Shown one piece after another: positions 19,001 to 31,000 of a stretch of 64,000 bases of DNA. The DNA lies in assembly GCF_020564935.1 (NCBI RefSeq), contig NZ_JAJCXB010000001.1, forward strand, positions 302,022 to 366,021, read 5' to 3'. Origin of the DNA: Streptomyces pinistramenti (lineage in GTDB: Bacteria > Actinomycetota > Actinomycetes > Streptomycetales > Streptomycetaceae). Below the pieces are notes generated by a model. The model searched no databases. It was not told the origin of the DNA and saw nothing but the letters and a program-made list of their open reading frames with translations. The first letter of the stretch is position 1. Each line of letters opens with the position of its first letter. Made by a program: the position numbers and the translations under genes.

Positions 19001-22000
19001 GCTCGTGGAGACCACGGACTCGCACGTCCGCTCCACCGGCGACACGCCGCAGAACCCGGCCGCCCAGCCGTCGGCGCCGGAGGAGACGCGCCCGCTGGCC
19101 CACCAACTCCTCAATCGGACCGAGCAGGCACTGGCGAACCACGAGAAATCCAAGGTGCGGCAGCTGGTCTCCACCAGGGCGACCACCGTGCGCAGCATGC
19201 AGCACCACCTGCCGTACGCCGCCAAGAAGGCCCTGTACCGGGTGCAGAAGAAGGCCGGCTTCACGGCGGAGCCCCCGGCGTACCCGACCCCCAAGGCCGG
19301 GCAGCGCAGGGGCTGGCGGAACACGAACAAGTTCCGGGCACTGCACGGGGCGACGGCGCTGGAGACGCAGGGCCCCAAGCTCCTGCGCGGGACGTTCGAC
19401 AGCATCGGTGACCTGACCGCCGAGGCATCGGGCTCGACGGTGGTGCTCCGGCGCTCCGGATGGCTGCGCCGTCACACCGCCGCCCTGACCATGTCCATGG
19501 AACTCTCCGGCCTCACCTACGCGGGCCTGTGGCCCGACGCCACCACCGCGGGCAGCCTGTCCGGCGCCCGCACCGTCTCCACCGGCACCGAGGCGCAGCT
19601 CAACTGGCAGGCGGGAGCCGGCGTCGACGTGGGGTTCAAGCCCGTCGCCACCTCCAACCTCGCGCTGGGCGGCGCCACCGTCACGTACGGCGAGAACTAT
19701 GCCCGCAAGTCCGAGGCCGGCGTGGAGACCGGCACCGAATACGCCCTGGCGCCGGGCAGGGGCGTCCACGCCTACGTGGCCGAAGGCGTGTTGTCGCTGG
19801 AGGGAAAGCACCACGCCGAGCCGCGCTACCTGCTGAGGCTCGCCGCCGGGGAGATGTTCAACATCGACCCCAGCAAGATCGAACTGAGCGGGAACCCGGA
19901 CGGCAACCTGATGGCCAAGGTCAAGGTCCACATCTTCCACCCCACCGCGCTGATGCCCGCGAACCTCCGGCTGCCGCGCCGCAACCCCACGCCTCCCGAG
20001 GCACTCCGGAACGAGGCGAAGGACACCGGCAGCACCGCGCTGTGGACACCGCAGCAAGGCGTCACGAAGCTGACGCCGCAGGAGGCCGAGGCCCTTGCCG
20101 CGGGCCCGCGGGTCCGCCACGACTGGGACGACGCCTTCCACTCCCACGTCCGCATCGGGCACGGGCCTTACGTCGCCGCCGTGGCGAAGGACGTGCTCGG
20201 GCAGCTCTCGGAGCACCTGAAGCAGAAGCTCGCCATCCGGGGCACCCAGGCACACACCGATCTGATGGCCCTCACGGAGCAGTTGGAGGCGCAGTTCGAC
20301 GCCGCAGTGCACGGCGGGCGCACCCTGGACCTGCTGCACTACCGCGACCGTGCGTTCCGCTTCGAGGCACAGCTGCGTCTCGAAGCACGGCCCCGGGGCC
20401 CGAAGGTCCGCGACATCGTCGACAGCAACCTCGAAGCCAAGCACGCCGTCTCCAGCGCCCTCAGCGTCGGCACCGGGACCTCGCTGACCCGCACCGTCAA
20501 CGCACAGGCGCAGCTGACGTTCGGCACCGCCTTCAACGCCGGAGTGCCGGGCAAGGTCCAGGAGTCCCAGGGCTGGGGCGTCGTGTGGACCCTGTTCAAC
20601 CGCGGCACCACGCACACCACATCCCACTCGCTCTCCATCGGCACGACCTTCACCGAAACCCGGTCCGGCCGGATGGCGAGGGTGGACTTCGACGAGACCA
20701 CCTGGACCGTGACCGGCGGGGTGAAGTCGCTGCGCTGGTTCGCCCCGGAACGCACCGGGTTCGGCGGCGCCACGGTGCCCGGTGACAAGACGACGGTCTA
20801 CTCCCTGGACGACGCCCGCAGACTGGGCTGGGTGACCAACGGCCTGGACGAACTGCCCCAGAACACCCGGTGGTTGCCGCCGAAGGAACTGCCCTCGTTC
20901 GTCTCCGTACGGGGCGCGCTCGACGCCGGACCCGCACTGCGGGCCTTCGCCGGGCAACTGGGCTCCCAAGCGGGCAAGGTGCTGTCCGACAGCAGCATGG
21001 GCCCTGCGGGAGCGCTGCGCGTCGAACTCGACACGCTGCTGACACCGGACTCCCTCAACGGCGGCCTGCACTACCAACTCCTGCGCGAGGGCGTCCCGCT
21101 CAGCTCCGGCGTGTGGCTGCGACTGGTGCCCGGCCCCCTCACCCAGCGGCACACCCAGCACAACGTCTCGGTCGACGAGGACCGTTCGGTCTCCTTCACG
21201 CGGTCCCGTGCGGTCGCCGTGGCCGAGACCCACAGCCTCGGTGTGACCAGCACACAGACCGCGCTCACCCAGCCGAACACCACGGAGGGCAAGCCGCCGG
21301 GCAATGTCGTGGGCGTCGGCGTGCCGCTGACCGCGACCGGTACCGCCACCACCACCCGTACCCTCACCGTCACCGAAGCGGTCAGCACCACCCGCACGCT
21401 GTCGATCGGCGGCGGGTTCGTCGACTTCAGCGCCGACTACCAGATCGAGCTGACCCACACCGACGAGGACGGCCACGTCACCCGGGCGCGCGAGAACGCC
21501 GGCTCGCTGATCCAGATGCATCCGGAGCTGCTGCTGACGCCGGTCCGTGAGGAGGCCGCCGCCACCACGTCGGATGTGTCCGCCACCAAGGGGCCGACGT
21601 CCACGACCGAGGCGACGACATCCCACGAGGTGACGACGTCCGGGCCGCCCGTGACCGGGCCCGACCCCGTATCCGATCCCGTCCCCGCTCCCGCCCCGCA
21701 GATCATCGAACCCGTATCCCCGGGCACCTGGCAGGCCAGGAACAGCGCGCTGACGGGTGTACTGGCCCACCAGGACGTGGTGTTCCTCGACGCCCGGGGC
21801 GCGAACCACCTGCTGGCGAACGCCACCGCGGCACTGGACGCCGCCGCAGGCCGGGCCACCACCCTGTCCCGGTCCCCCAAGGGGAAGGACGCCGAGTCGT
21901 CCGTCTCCACCGAGCGCACCGCCGTCGGCGGCGGCAGCCTGACCCGGCCCCGCACCACAGCGGCCCGCCAACTCGCCCAGCAGAACAGCTCGCAGGTACT

Positions 22001-25000
22001 GCGCGCGATGCTGCCGCAGGCGTTCGGCACGCACGGCTGGCAGCAGCCCACGCTGGAGGACGGCTCGGCGTTCGGGGCCGCCCGCGGCAACATCACCGTC
22101 CACGCGCGGGCGAAGACCGCCCGGCCCAAGATCCTCGCCGTCTTCGACGAGGTCACCCTCACCAGCGACGAGCGGATCACCGACACCACCCAGCACGCCG
22201 AGGGACTCACCGCCAGCTCCAGCCTCACCGGTGGCGCCTACCCCACCCACACCGTGCAGCCCACCACCGGCAACATGACCAGCCGCGGCACGGCGCCGGT
22301 CACCCAGGGCGGCGACGTCGCCACCACTCAGAGCGCCGTCAGCAATTCGGTCAACTCGGCGGTGTCGCCCAAGGCGGAGCGCCGCCTCCTGGTCGAGGTG
22401 CCGCTGGACTTCCTCGTCGGCGCCACCGTCACCAAGCACGGCCTGAAGTCGGCGTCCGACACCATCGGCAAGGCACTCGACACCGCCAAGGCAACCCTCA
22501 GGCGCAGCGGCACACCAGCCACTGACGCCGCCACCGCCGAACTGCTCAGCCACGTCGTCGAGTCCACCAAGGGCTCGGCCAGCGCCGCCTTCTCCTCGGA
22601 CAAGGTGGTGGCGCTGGTGCCCGAGCGGGTCCTGCGCGAGGCGGGCCTGCTCGACGACGACAACTTCCCCGAGTCCGTGGGGAAGGCGTACGACCAGGTC
22701 AAGGACCTGCGGGAGAAGGTCAAGGACACACAAGAGCTGTACCTGGGCGCCGAAAAGCGCGTCGAGCGGTGTTACGAAGAGCTGTACGAGGTCATCCGCG
22801 AGGCCGGCCAGGCGCGCCGGACGCAGCAGCAGACGTCCACCGGGAGCGCGTCCCACGAGAACGCGCCCACCGCGGCGCGCTCGGCCGAAGAGCTGGACAA
22901 GAGTTTCCGGTCCGCCGGAAGCCGCCTGGTCGAGTACACGATCGAGTGGTCCGGCCTGCGCGCCGAGATCGAGCGCCTCAAGAAGGAAGTGGACAAGGCC
23001 CTCCGCAGCGCGGACGAACAGCGGGACTGGCACCTGGACAACGCGGGCCGCCCCGAAGCCCAGGGCAAGCCCGAGCCGTACACCTGGGACAAGGAGGAAG
23101 ACACCACCCGCAGGCCGCTGGCGACCCCGGCCACCGATGACGACGCGCAGAGCCCGGCTCCTCTCCCCGCCCCGTACGAGGACCCGTCGGTACGCGAGCT
23201 GGTGTCGCAGGCCGAGTCCTACGGCGGCATCTGGACGGGCGGCGCCGTCCCGCCAGCCCACGCCGAACTGCGCGAGAAGATCATGGTCTGGGCGCTGGGC
23301 GAAGAGCTGCGCGAGAAGGCCGACCAGGACCTCGATGTGCTGCGCCGCGCCGAGATCGCCTACCTCCGGCAGGCCCGCGCCCGCGTCCAGGAGGCCGCGC
23401 AGCGCATCCACGACGCCATCGCCGCGAAGCTGGCCGCAGCCGACGCGGCCACCGGCCGGGGAGACACGGACGCCGAGCTGCTGGCCGAGGCGGCCGAACG
23501 GCTCCGCAAGGGCGTTCCGGTGGAGACCACCGACGACCTGGCCGGCCGGATCGCGGAGCAGCAGGCCAGGTTCAACGCGGCACGGCAGGCATTCGAGGGG
23601 CAGCCCGAGGGCTCCGAAGCCCGGACCAAGGCCGGGCAGGAGGCCGCCGAGCAGCTGGCGGCCCTCGAAGAACTTCACCGCGCCGCCCAACTCCAGGTAT
23701 CCGCAGCAGAGTTCGCGCAGAACCTCAAGCCCTCGACGTTCCCCGAGCCGCCCCTGGTCAAGGACCGCGGCGATGACGAGCGCCTGGCCGCCGAAGAACT
23801 GGCCGTCCTCGACAAGCCCGTGCAGTTCACGGCGGGCGAGACCGGGGGCAAGGACGACAGTCCCACCACCTACACGCACGACGACGGCACCGTCTACGAC
23901 GTCCTGGACCCGCACGACACCGCGAACCCGGACAGCACCCAGGGCGAGGGCCTGCCGCTCGCCCTGAACGCCGCGCTGACCAAGCTCGCCGACAAGGGCG
24001 TGGCGCTGCCCGTGGCGCCGCACCGCGGCACACCCGCCGAGATCGCGCAGCGCGTCCGGCAGGCGATGGCCGACCGCCTGCGCCAGGACGGCGAGGACCC
24101 CGACTCCTGGCTCAACGTAGCCAACGACACCGGCAACACCTGGCTCCAGCCGGAGCCCGGCCGGGACCGCTTCACCCAGGCGGACCTCGACGAGGCCGGC
24201 ATCACGCTCGACCCCAAGCACCAGCTTGAGTTCGACCAGGACGGCACGCTGCACACCAACATCCGACTGCCGCACGCGGCGCGCCTCAAGCTCGTCGCCC
24301 TCCAGATGGAACGCCCGGCCAACTCCCCGCTGCGCCACGGCACCATGGAGGACCGCGAAAACGCCGACCTCTTCCTGGGGCCGCTGTCCTACGCCCGCGC
24401 GTACGGCGTCGAGGTCCACGTCGTACGCCCCGGCGCCGGCGTCGAGATCTTCCACCCGGCCGGGCCCGACGGGGTCCGTGACCTGTCTCTCCCCCAGGTG
24501 ACCGTGGTCCTGGAGGAGGACACGGTCAAGGCCCTTGTCCCGCGTGGCGGCGGATCGCCCACCCCGACAACGGACGCGCCGCCCGCGACGGACCAGCAGC
24601 CCCACCCCGCACCCTCCTCGCCTTCCTCCCCGCCCGTGACGGCACCGGTCGGCACCCCGCCGCAGCAGTCCGTCGCGGTGGGCCCGCCGCACCCCGCCGG
24701 GCCCCCGCCCTTGGGAACCGAACTGCCGGTCCCCATGGACGGCTGGTGCCAGATCTCGTCACTCATCGTGAACGCGCCCCAACACGTCCGACAGCAGCTC
24801 GACTTGACGCATCACCACGAGGCGGATGCACTGCTGAGCGACCCGGCAGCGGTGCGCCGCGCCGCGCGGGCGCTGGCCCGCGGCAACCGGACCGCGGCCG
24901 CCGCCGTCTTCTCCCAGGCCGTACGCCTCGCCCACCAGCACGTCCTGGACTTCCTCACCGAGGACGTCACGACCATGCCCGAGCGGTTCGCGTCCCGGCA

Positions 25001-28000
25001 GAGCGCCAGGGTGCACCGGACCACACACACGTCATCCGCGAGCCCGCAGGAACTGCTCCGGGAACTGGGCGAACGCATCCGCAGCACCGAGGAACTGCAC
25101 CGGCTCAGGAGGGACTGGCTCCCTGTCTACGAGCGTCAGCTGCGTAGGCAGTCCGAGGAGTCGTTCCGCGGCTCGGCCTCGTCCGAGCAGGACCTCGAAC
25201 AGATCCTGCGAGCGCTTGCGGCGCGCGACTTCCCCGAGGTCGACCTGACCGGCACCGTGCACGAACAGCTTGCCGCGATGTCCACCGAAGCCCTCACACC
25301 GTTCAGGCAGCACGCCTGGGAGCACGCCTCCGGCTGGACCACCACGGAGTTCGAGGGACTGCTCCGCACCGCTCAGGGCTGGCCGAGCACCTACGCCGAT
25401 GAGCACTACGGCGAACAGCTCACGCCGCTGCTGGCCGAGGCGTTCGGCGTCAGCATCTACGTCAGCCGGCCGAACGACCACATGCAGGCGGCGCCGCTGG
25501 GTCCGCCGGGCGGACCGCCCGTCATCTTCCGTTACAACGGCATCAACCACTACAACGGCGATACAGGCGGCGACAGTCGGAACGTCACCACTCCCTCGGC
25601 GCCGACGAGGACCGCGCCCGCCCCGGCCGTCGTCGAGAACGTCACGCAGCCGGAGGAACCGGCCTCGCCGAAGGACGCCCCGCTCTCGGAGGGCGACGAG
25701 ATCTTCGCGCTGCTCTCCGGGAAGAAGGGGAAGCCCGAAGCCGATGAGACGTCTCCGGGGGAGGAGTCCGTCCAGAGCCCGGATGACGAGCCCGTCCGCA
25801 CTTCCGAAGCCGACGAGGCCGAGAAGCGGCTGTCCGCGCTCTCGCGCAGGCCGGTGTCGGACGACGACCTCCAGGCCGACGATTCGCCGCTGGGGCGGCT
25901 GGCACGCAACCACCGGGAGTCGGCCCGCAACCTCCGGGAGGAGGAGAAGCACCAGGAACAACTGGCGAACCATGCGTCCGAAGAGCTCACCTTCTTCCCC
26001 GACGAGCAGTCCGGCCACTCCGACGTCTACGCCGCGCCGTCGGACCCCACTCCGGTGCATGCGCCCCAGGAAGCTGTCACGACGGGGTTGATCGCCCACC
26101 AGGAAACGCACACCGTGTCCTTCGCCGAAGGCTCGAAGGAGATCGGCAGCCCCGAACAGCGCGCCGCCATCGACCACTTGGCAGAGTTTCTGATCCTGCA
26201 GGCCCTGGAGAGCCGCCGGACCGGTACGCCACTTCCCGAGGTCGAGGTCACCGGTTTCGGCAATGGCTCCAGGCGGCCTTTCGTGAACTCCGCCGACCAG
26301 GCCGCCCGCACCGGCCGGATGCGGGCCGCCAACGTCGCCCACGCCCTGAAGCAGCGGCTGGCGGCGAAGCTCGCCCCGCTGGGCCAGGTCGAGGGCTCAC
26401 AACTGACGGCAGGTGACTTCTCCATCACCCAGCTGGAGCCGTCCGAGACGGCCCGCGGCCTCGGCACGTCCGAGTTGCGGCGCCGCGTCGACATCACCGT
26501 TCGCCGGACCTCCGTGACGCCGGAGACGCCGCATCCGGAGCCTGTCGGCGATGATCACAGCGCGACCGTCACCGCGCCCGCGGACAGCAACCAGAACAGC
26601 CCCGTCGGCCCCGACAACCAGCCGGCGCACGAAGAGAACCAGGCCGGTCACGAAGAGAATCAGGACGGTCACGAGGTCACTCCGTCTTCGGCGCACCCTT
26701 CCACGAGTCAGGGCGCGCAGGACCCCTTCCTTGACGAGGACCTGCGGCTCCAGACGGTGAAGACGCGGAAGACGCCGGCCCGCGACGTCCGTATCGGTGA
26801 CTTGAACCACCTGCCGATCACTGCCAGCGGCACCGGTGACCGGATCGGGCGTTCCTTCCTGACCAGCGAGCGCATGAAGGCCGACCTACCGCTGCACAAT
26901 CTTGATCTGAAGAAGCCGTACTTCGCCCATTACGAGATGCCGAGCGACGCGCCCCGTGGCCACCGTGCGGGGTCCGGCCACGTTCCGGAGGACGGGCTGG
27001 AGAAGGTGTCCTGGGACGTCGACCGGCCCACATACCTGGCGATGCTGCACGGGGGAGCCGGCCGGGTGCAGATCGCGGTGACGGAGGAGGGCACGGAGTC
27101 CAAGCTCTGGCTGCGGGGCGAGTCGTTGGGCGAGGTACTCATGCGCCGCCCGAGCCTGCGGCACCTGCGGGAGACCTTCGGGGACCAGGGTCAGATCATC
27201 CTGAGCGTATGTGAGGCGGGTACCGCCGACAGGTTCGGCCGGATCGTCGCCCAACAGGTGGCGAACGAGACCGGATTGACGGTGTGGGCGGCCACCAGCC
27301 AGGTCGGCGTGTCCGTGGGGGAGGGTGACTACACGTTCTACATCGCCTATGAGGCCGGTGGTGAGCGCGGCAGGTGGCTGAAGTTCACCCCGCAGCCCGT
27401 GAGCGACGCCGCTGCCGGGTCCTCGCAGGTGCGGGCTCCCGGCGCCGGCCCTTCCCGCCCCGCTGCGGGTCCGCGCCTGGACGAGACGGTGTCCCAAGGC
27501 GCTGCCAACCGGGCCACGGCCGAGCGGGGAGCCGAGGGCCTGGAGGCCGAGCACCCGGAGTACGCGGATCACCGGCAGGCGTTCCAGACCCTGTCCGACC
27601 GGCTGGACGCGGTGGGCGAGGGCGGCGACCCGCACGCGTGGACGAAGTTCGTGTCCGGCTGGACGGCCCGTGAGATGCAGCTGCGGGCACAGTTGGACGA
27701 CGTGAGCCTGGCCGAGAGCGTGCGGGGCGACGAGACATCGCTGGTCTGGCAGGGCGCGACGGAGCCTGGCCGGGAGCTTGTTCAGCGCACCCGTGGCCTG
27801 GCGGTGTGGGCACGGAGCCGGATCGAGGCGCTCGCCCGTCAGGTCGGGACTCTCCCGGAGGGCCTGAGTGCCCTGGGCATGGACCCGTCGGAGGTCGTGA
27901 AGGCGATGTCCAAGCTGATCAACTGGATCGACCAGCGCGTATCCGATCTGGAAGAGGGACTCGGCGCGCCCGCACAGCGAACCCAGGAAGCGCAGCAAAC

Positions 28001-31000
28001 ACCGGAAGTACCGGAAGCGCAGGAACCGCACGGGCAGGTCTTCGCGGATTCGTCGGACGAGCCCGCTGAGCGTTCCGGGGACGAGGCGTCGGTGGTCTCC
28101 GCCCCCGCCACACCCCAGGACGACCCGCCGTCCTACAAGGCGGCCCTCGCACACCAGGCCGTCGAGTCGGCGCCGCCGGCCGAGGGCACCGGCGTCGGGC
28201 CGGAGCCCGGCCCCCTGCCCGGCTACCAGGAGTCGCGCGCCTACTCCGCGCAGGAAGTCGCGCGCGGGGCCAGGACGACGGGCCTGGCCCGCGACCGCTT
28301 CCGGGAACTGGCCCGCTACGAGTGGTTCAACCCGGAGCAACTGAGCCGACTGCGCACCGACTTGGGCGTGCGGCAGATGGCGCACCTCGCCGATCTGAGC
28401 GAGTCCATCGGGCGGATCCCGACGGACATCCCGGAACTGGCCCGCGGCCTCGGTATGCCCGTCGTCAAGGACCTGTACCGCATCGCCCGGGACCTGGGCG
28501 CCGACCCCCGGCACCTCGCCCAGGTGTTCCCGCGTTCGTTGGGCGCGGTGAACGCGCAGACCCCGCTGCGGGCGGCCGAGCACTTCCTGCACATGGTGCG
28601 GCGGCAGCTCGGCCGGTACGGCGCCACCCTCAGGGGCGGGCGGAACTCCGATGCCGCGTGGCTGATCGAGCTGGCGGGCCGCGAGTCGATGCCCTGGCCG
28701 GACGGCGACTCCACCGTCCACAGCGGCGACAGCAGGATCCACCACGGGACGATGCGCTCCTTCCTGCACTACGTCTCCGGAGTGGAGCGGCTGCGCCGAG
28801 CCGATCAGGCCGTGGCGCACCTGCGGGACATGCACCCCAGCAGGCTGGACGAACTGCTCCTGGGCTACCGGGACCAGGGGCTGCGCCAGGAACCGCCCAC
28901 GTACGAGGCGGTGTCCGGCCCGCTCGCGGGGGCGCCGGGCGAATCGGAACGCCGGCTGCTGACCGACTGGGAGATCGCCGACCTCGCCGCCCGGTGGGAC
29001 GTCGGGCTCCACATGCTCACCACCCTGCGGCGGCAGGCGTGGTTCGACGCACGGCGGCTCGATCGGCTCGGGGTCGAACTCGGCGTGGGCGAGATGCACA
29101 ACCTGGTCACCATGACCCGGCTCATCGGGCGGATGCCGACCGATATCACGGCGCTCGCCACCCGCCTCGGCATGTCCGTCCCCAAGGACCTGTACCGGGC
29201 GGCGCGGGACCTCCATGCCGATCCGCAGGACCTCGCCTTCCTCTTCCCCGGCCAACTGGGTGCGCTGCGCTCAGGCTCCGGCCATCCGTGGCAGCGTCCG
29301 CACCGGGACTTCGTACGCTTCGCCGAGCGCGAGCTGTCCCGCATCGGCGCGTCCGAACCGGCCGTCAGGCGCTGGCTGTTGAGCTTGGCCCGTACGGAGT
29401 CCATGCACTGGGACGGCTCCGCGCGGGCCGGCGATGACCCCCGGACCCTGCAGGGCTTCATCCGGTTCGTCGGCGGCCCGGACGGGCTGCGCGAGCTGAA
29501 CCGGCGCCGGGGCATCGCGCTGACGCAGCGGCTCACGGATTGGCGGGAACGGTCGCTCCGCTACGAGAGCGACAGCCCGCCGCCGTCCTCCGAGGACACG
29601 GTGCCCCAGGGGCAGGACACCCCGGCGAACACCCCGCAGGGCACCGACACCGACACCGCCCCGCACGAGATGACGTTCTTCAGCGACGAGGACTCCGAGC
29701 CGGACACCACGGGCCCCGGCCGCGACCGGTCGGGCGGGCTGACGCCGCTGAGCGAGCACACCGAGTACAGCGAGCACGGTGAGCACGGTGAGGACGGCCG
29801 GGGCACCGCCGGAGACATCCCGGTCCAGGAGGTCTTCTGGAGCCGCGTCGAAGAGCTTGGCGTCCCGATGGCCGTGGCGGACCTGATCGATGAATGGGAC
29901 GACCTGCCGGAGTCGGTGGACCCCCTTGACCTGTTGACGACCGCGAGCGAGTGGCGGCTCGACGCCTCCGGAATGAGCGTCGTACTCCAGCTGACCGGGG
30001 CGCTCGGCATCCAGCCCCGGGACGTGCTCGGGCTGGCGGACCGGCTCGACGTGCCGACGGAGCATCTGGTCCCGCTCGCGGGCGAGTTGACGTGGGTCGG
30101 CGAGCTGCGGCCCGACGAGCGGCCCGCCGTGCCCGCGCACGCGCTGCGCAGCAGGCTGGCGCTGGTCGGTTTCGAGCCACGAGACCTCGCGTGGTTCGCG
30201 GGCGCAGGGGATCTGCGCCTGGCCGACCTGGACGCGTTCCGCCGCCACCTGGAAGCCCGGGGCTCGTCGCTCGCGGAGCTGCGGGAGGCCCCGGCGGACG
30301 AGGCCGGGCGGCAGGTGGCGCAGTGGGCGCGGGACCTGACGGCGAACCCCGGGGGTACCGGCGTCCAGCAGCAGTTGGCGGAGACCGTGTTCGGCGGCCG
30401 CGGGCCGGCCGCCACCGCGCAGGCCGCCGCGGACGTGCTGGACATCGACATCCTGGACCTCGGGCAGCTCTTCCAGGGCGACCTGGACATGCTGCACGCC
30501 GACCGTGTGCGGTCGGGCGCCAACTGGACGCCGCCGGTCGCCTGGGCGGCCAACATGCAGCGGTACATCGAGCGGCTACGGCTCCAGAGGCCCGCCGACC
30601 GCGCCGCCTTCGCCTACCTCACCGACCGGCTGCCTGCGCTGTTCGCCGCGTCCGCGCACCACGCCGCAGGAGCCGGAACCCAGCGCCTCGGCACCCCCAC
30701 CTACCGCGCGGCGGACGACTTCCTGCGGGCGTTCGTACCCTCGGACCACACGCTGGACGGCGACACCTCCTGGAGCCCCCCGCAACCGCCGTCGCTCGCC
30801 ACCCTGCGCGACGACCCGGTCTGGGCCGTCCTCTACCACACCGTCTTCAGCGCTCTCGGATGGCGCCCGCGGCTGCGCACGACCGCCCACGCGGTCGGTG
30901 AACTGGCCGACAGCCTCTTCCGGATGGTGCGGCTCCGGACACCGAACGGCATCTGGGCGCAGCTGGCGGCACGGGGCACACACGGCCGGTGGGAATACAC

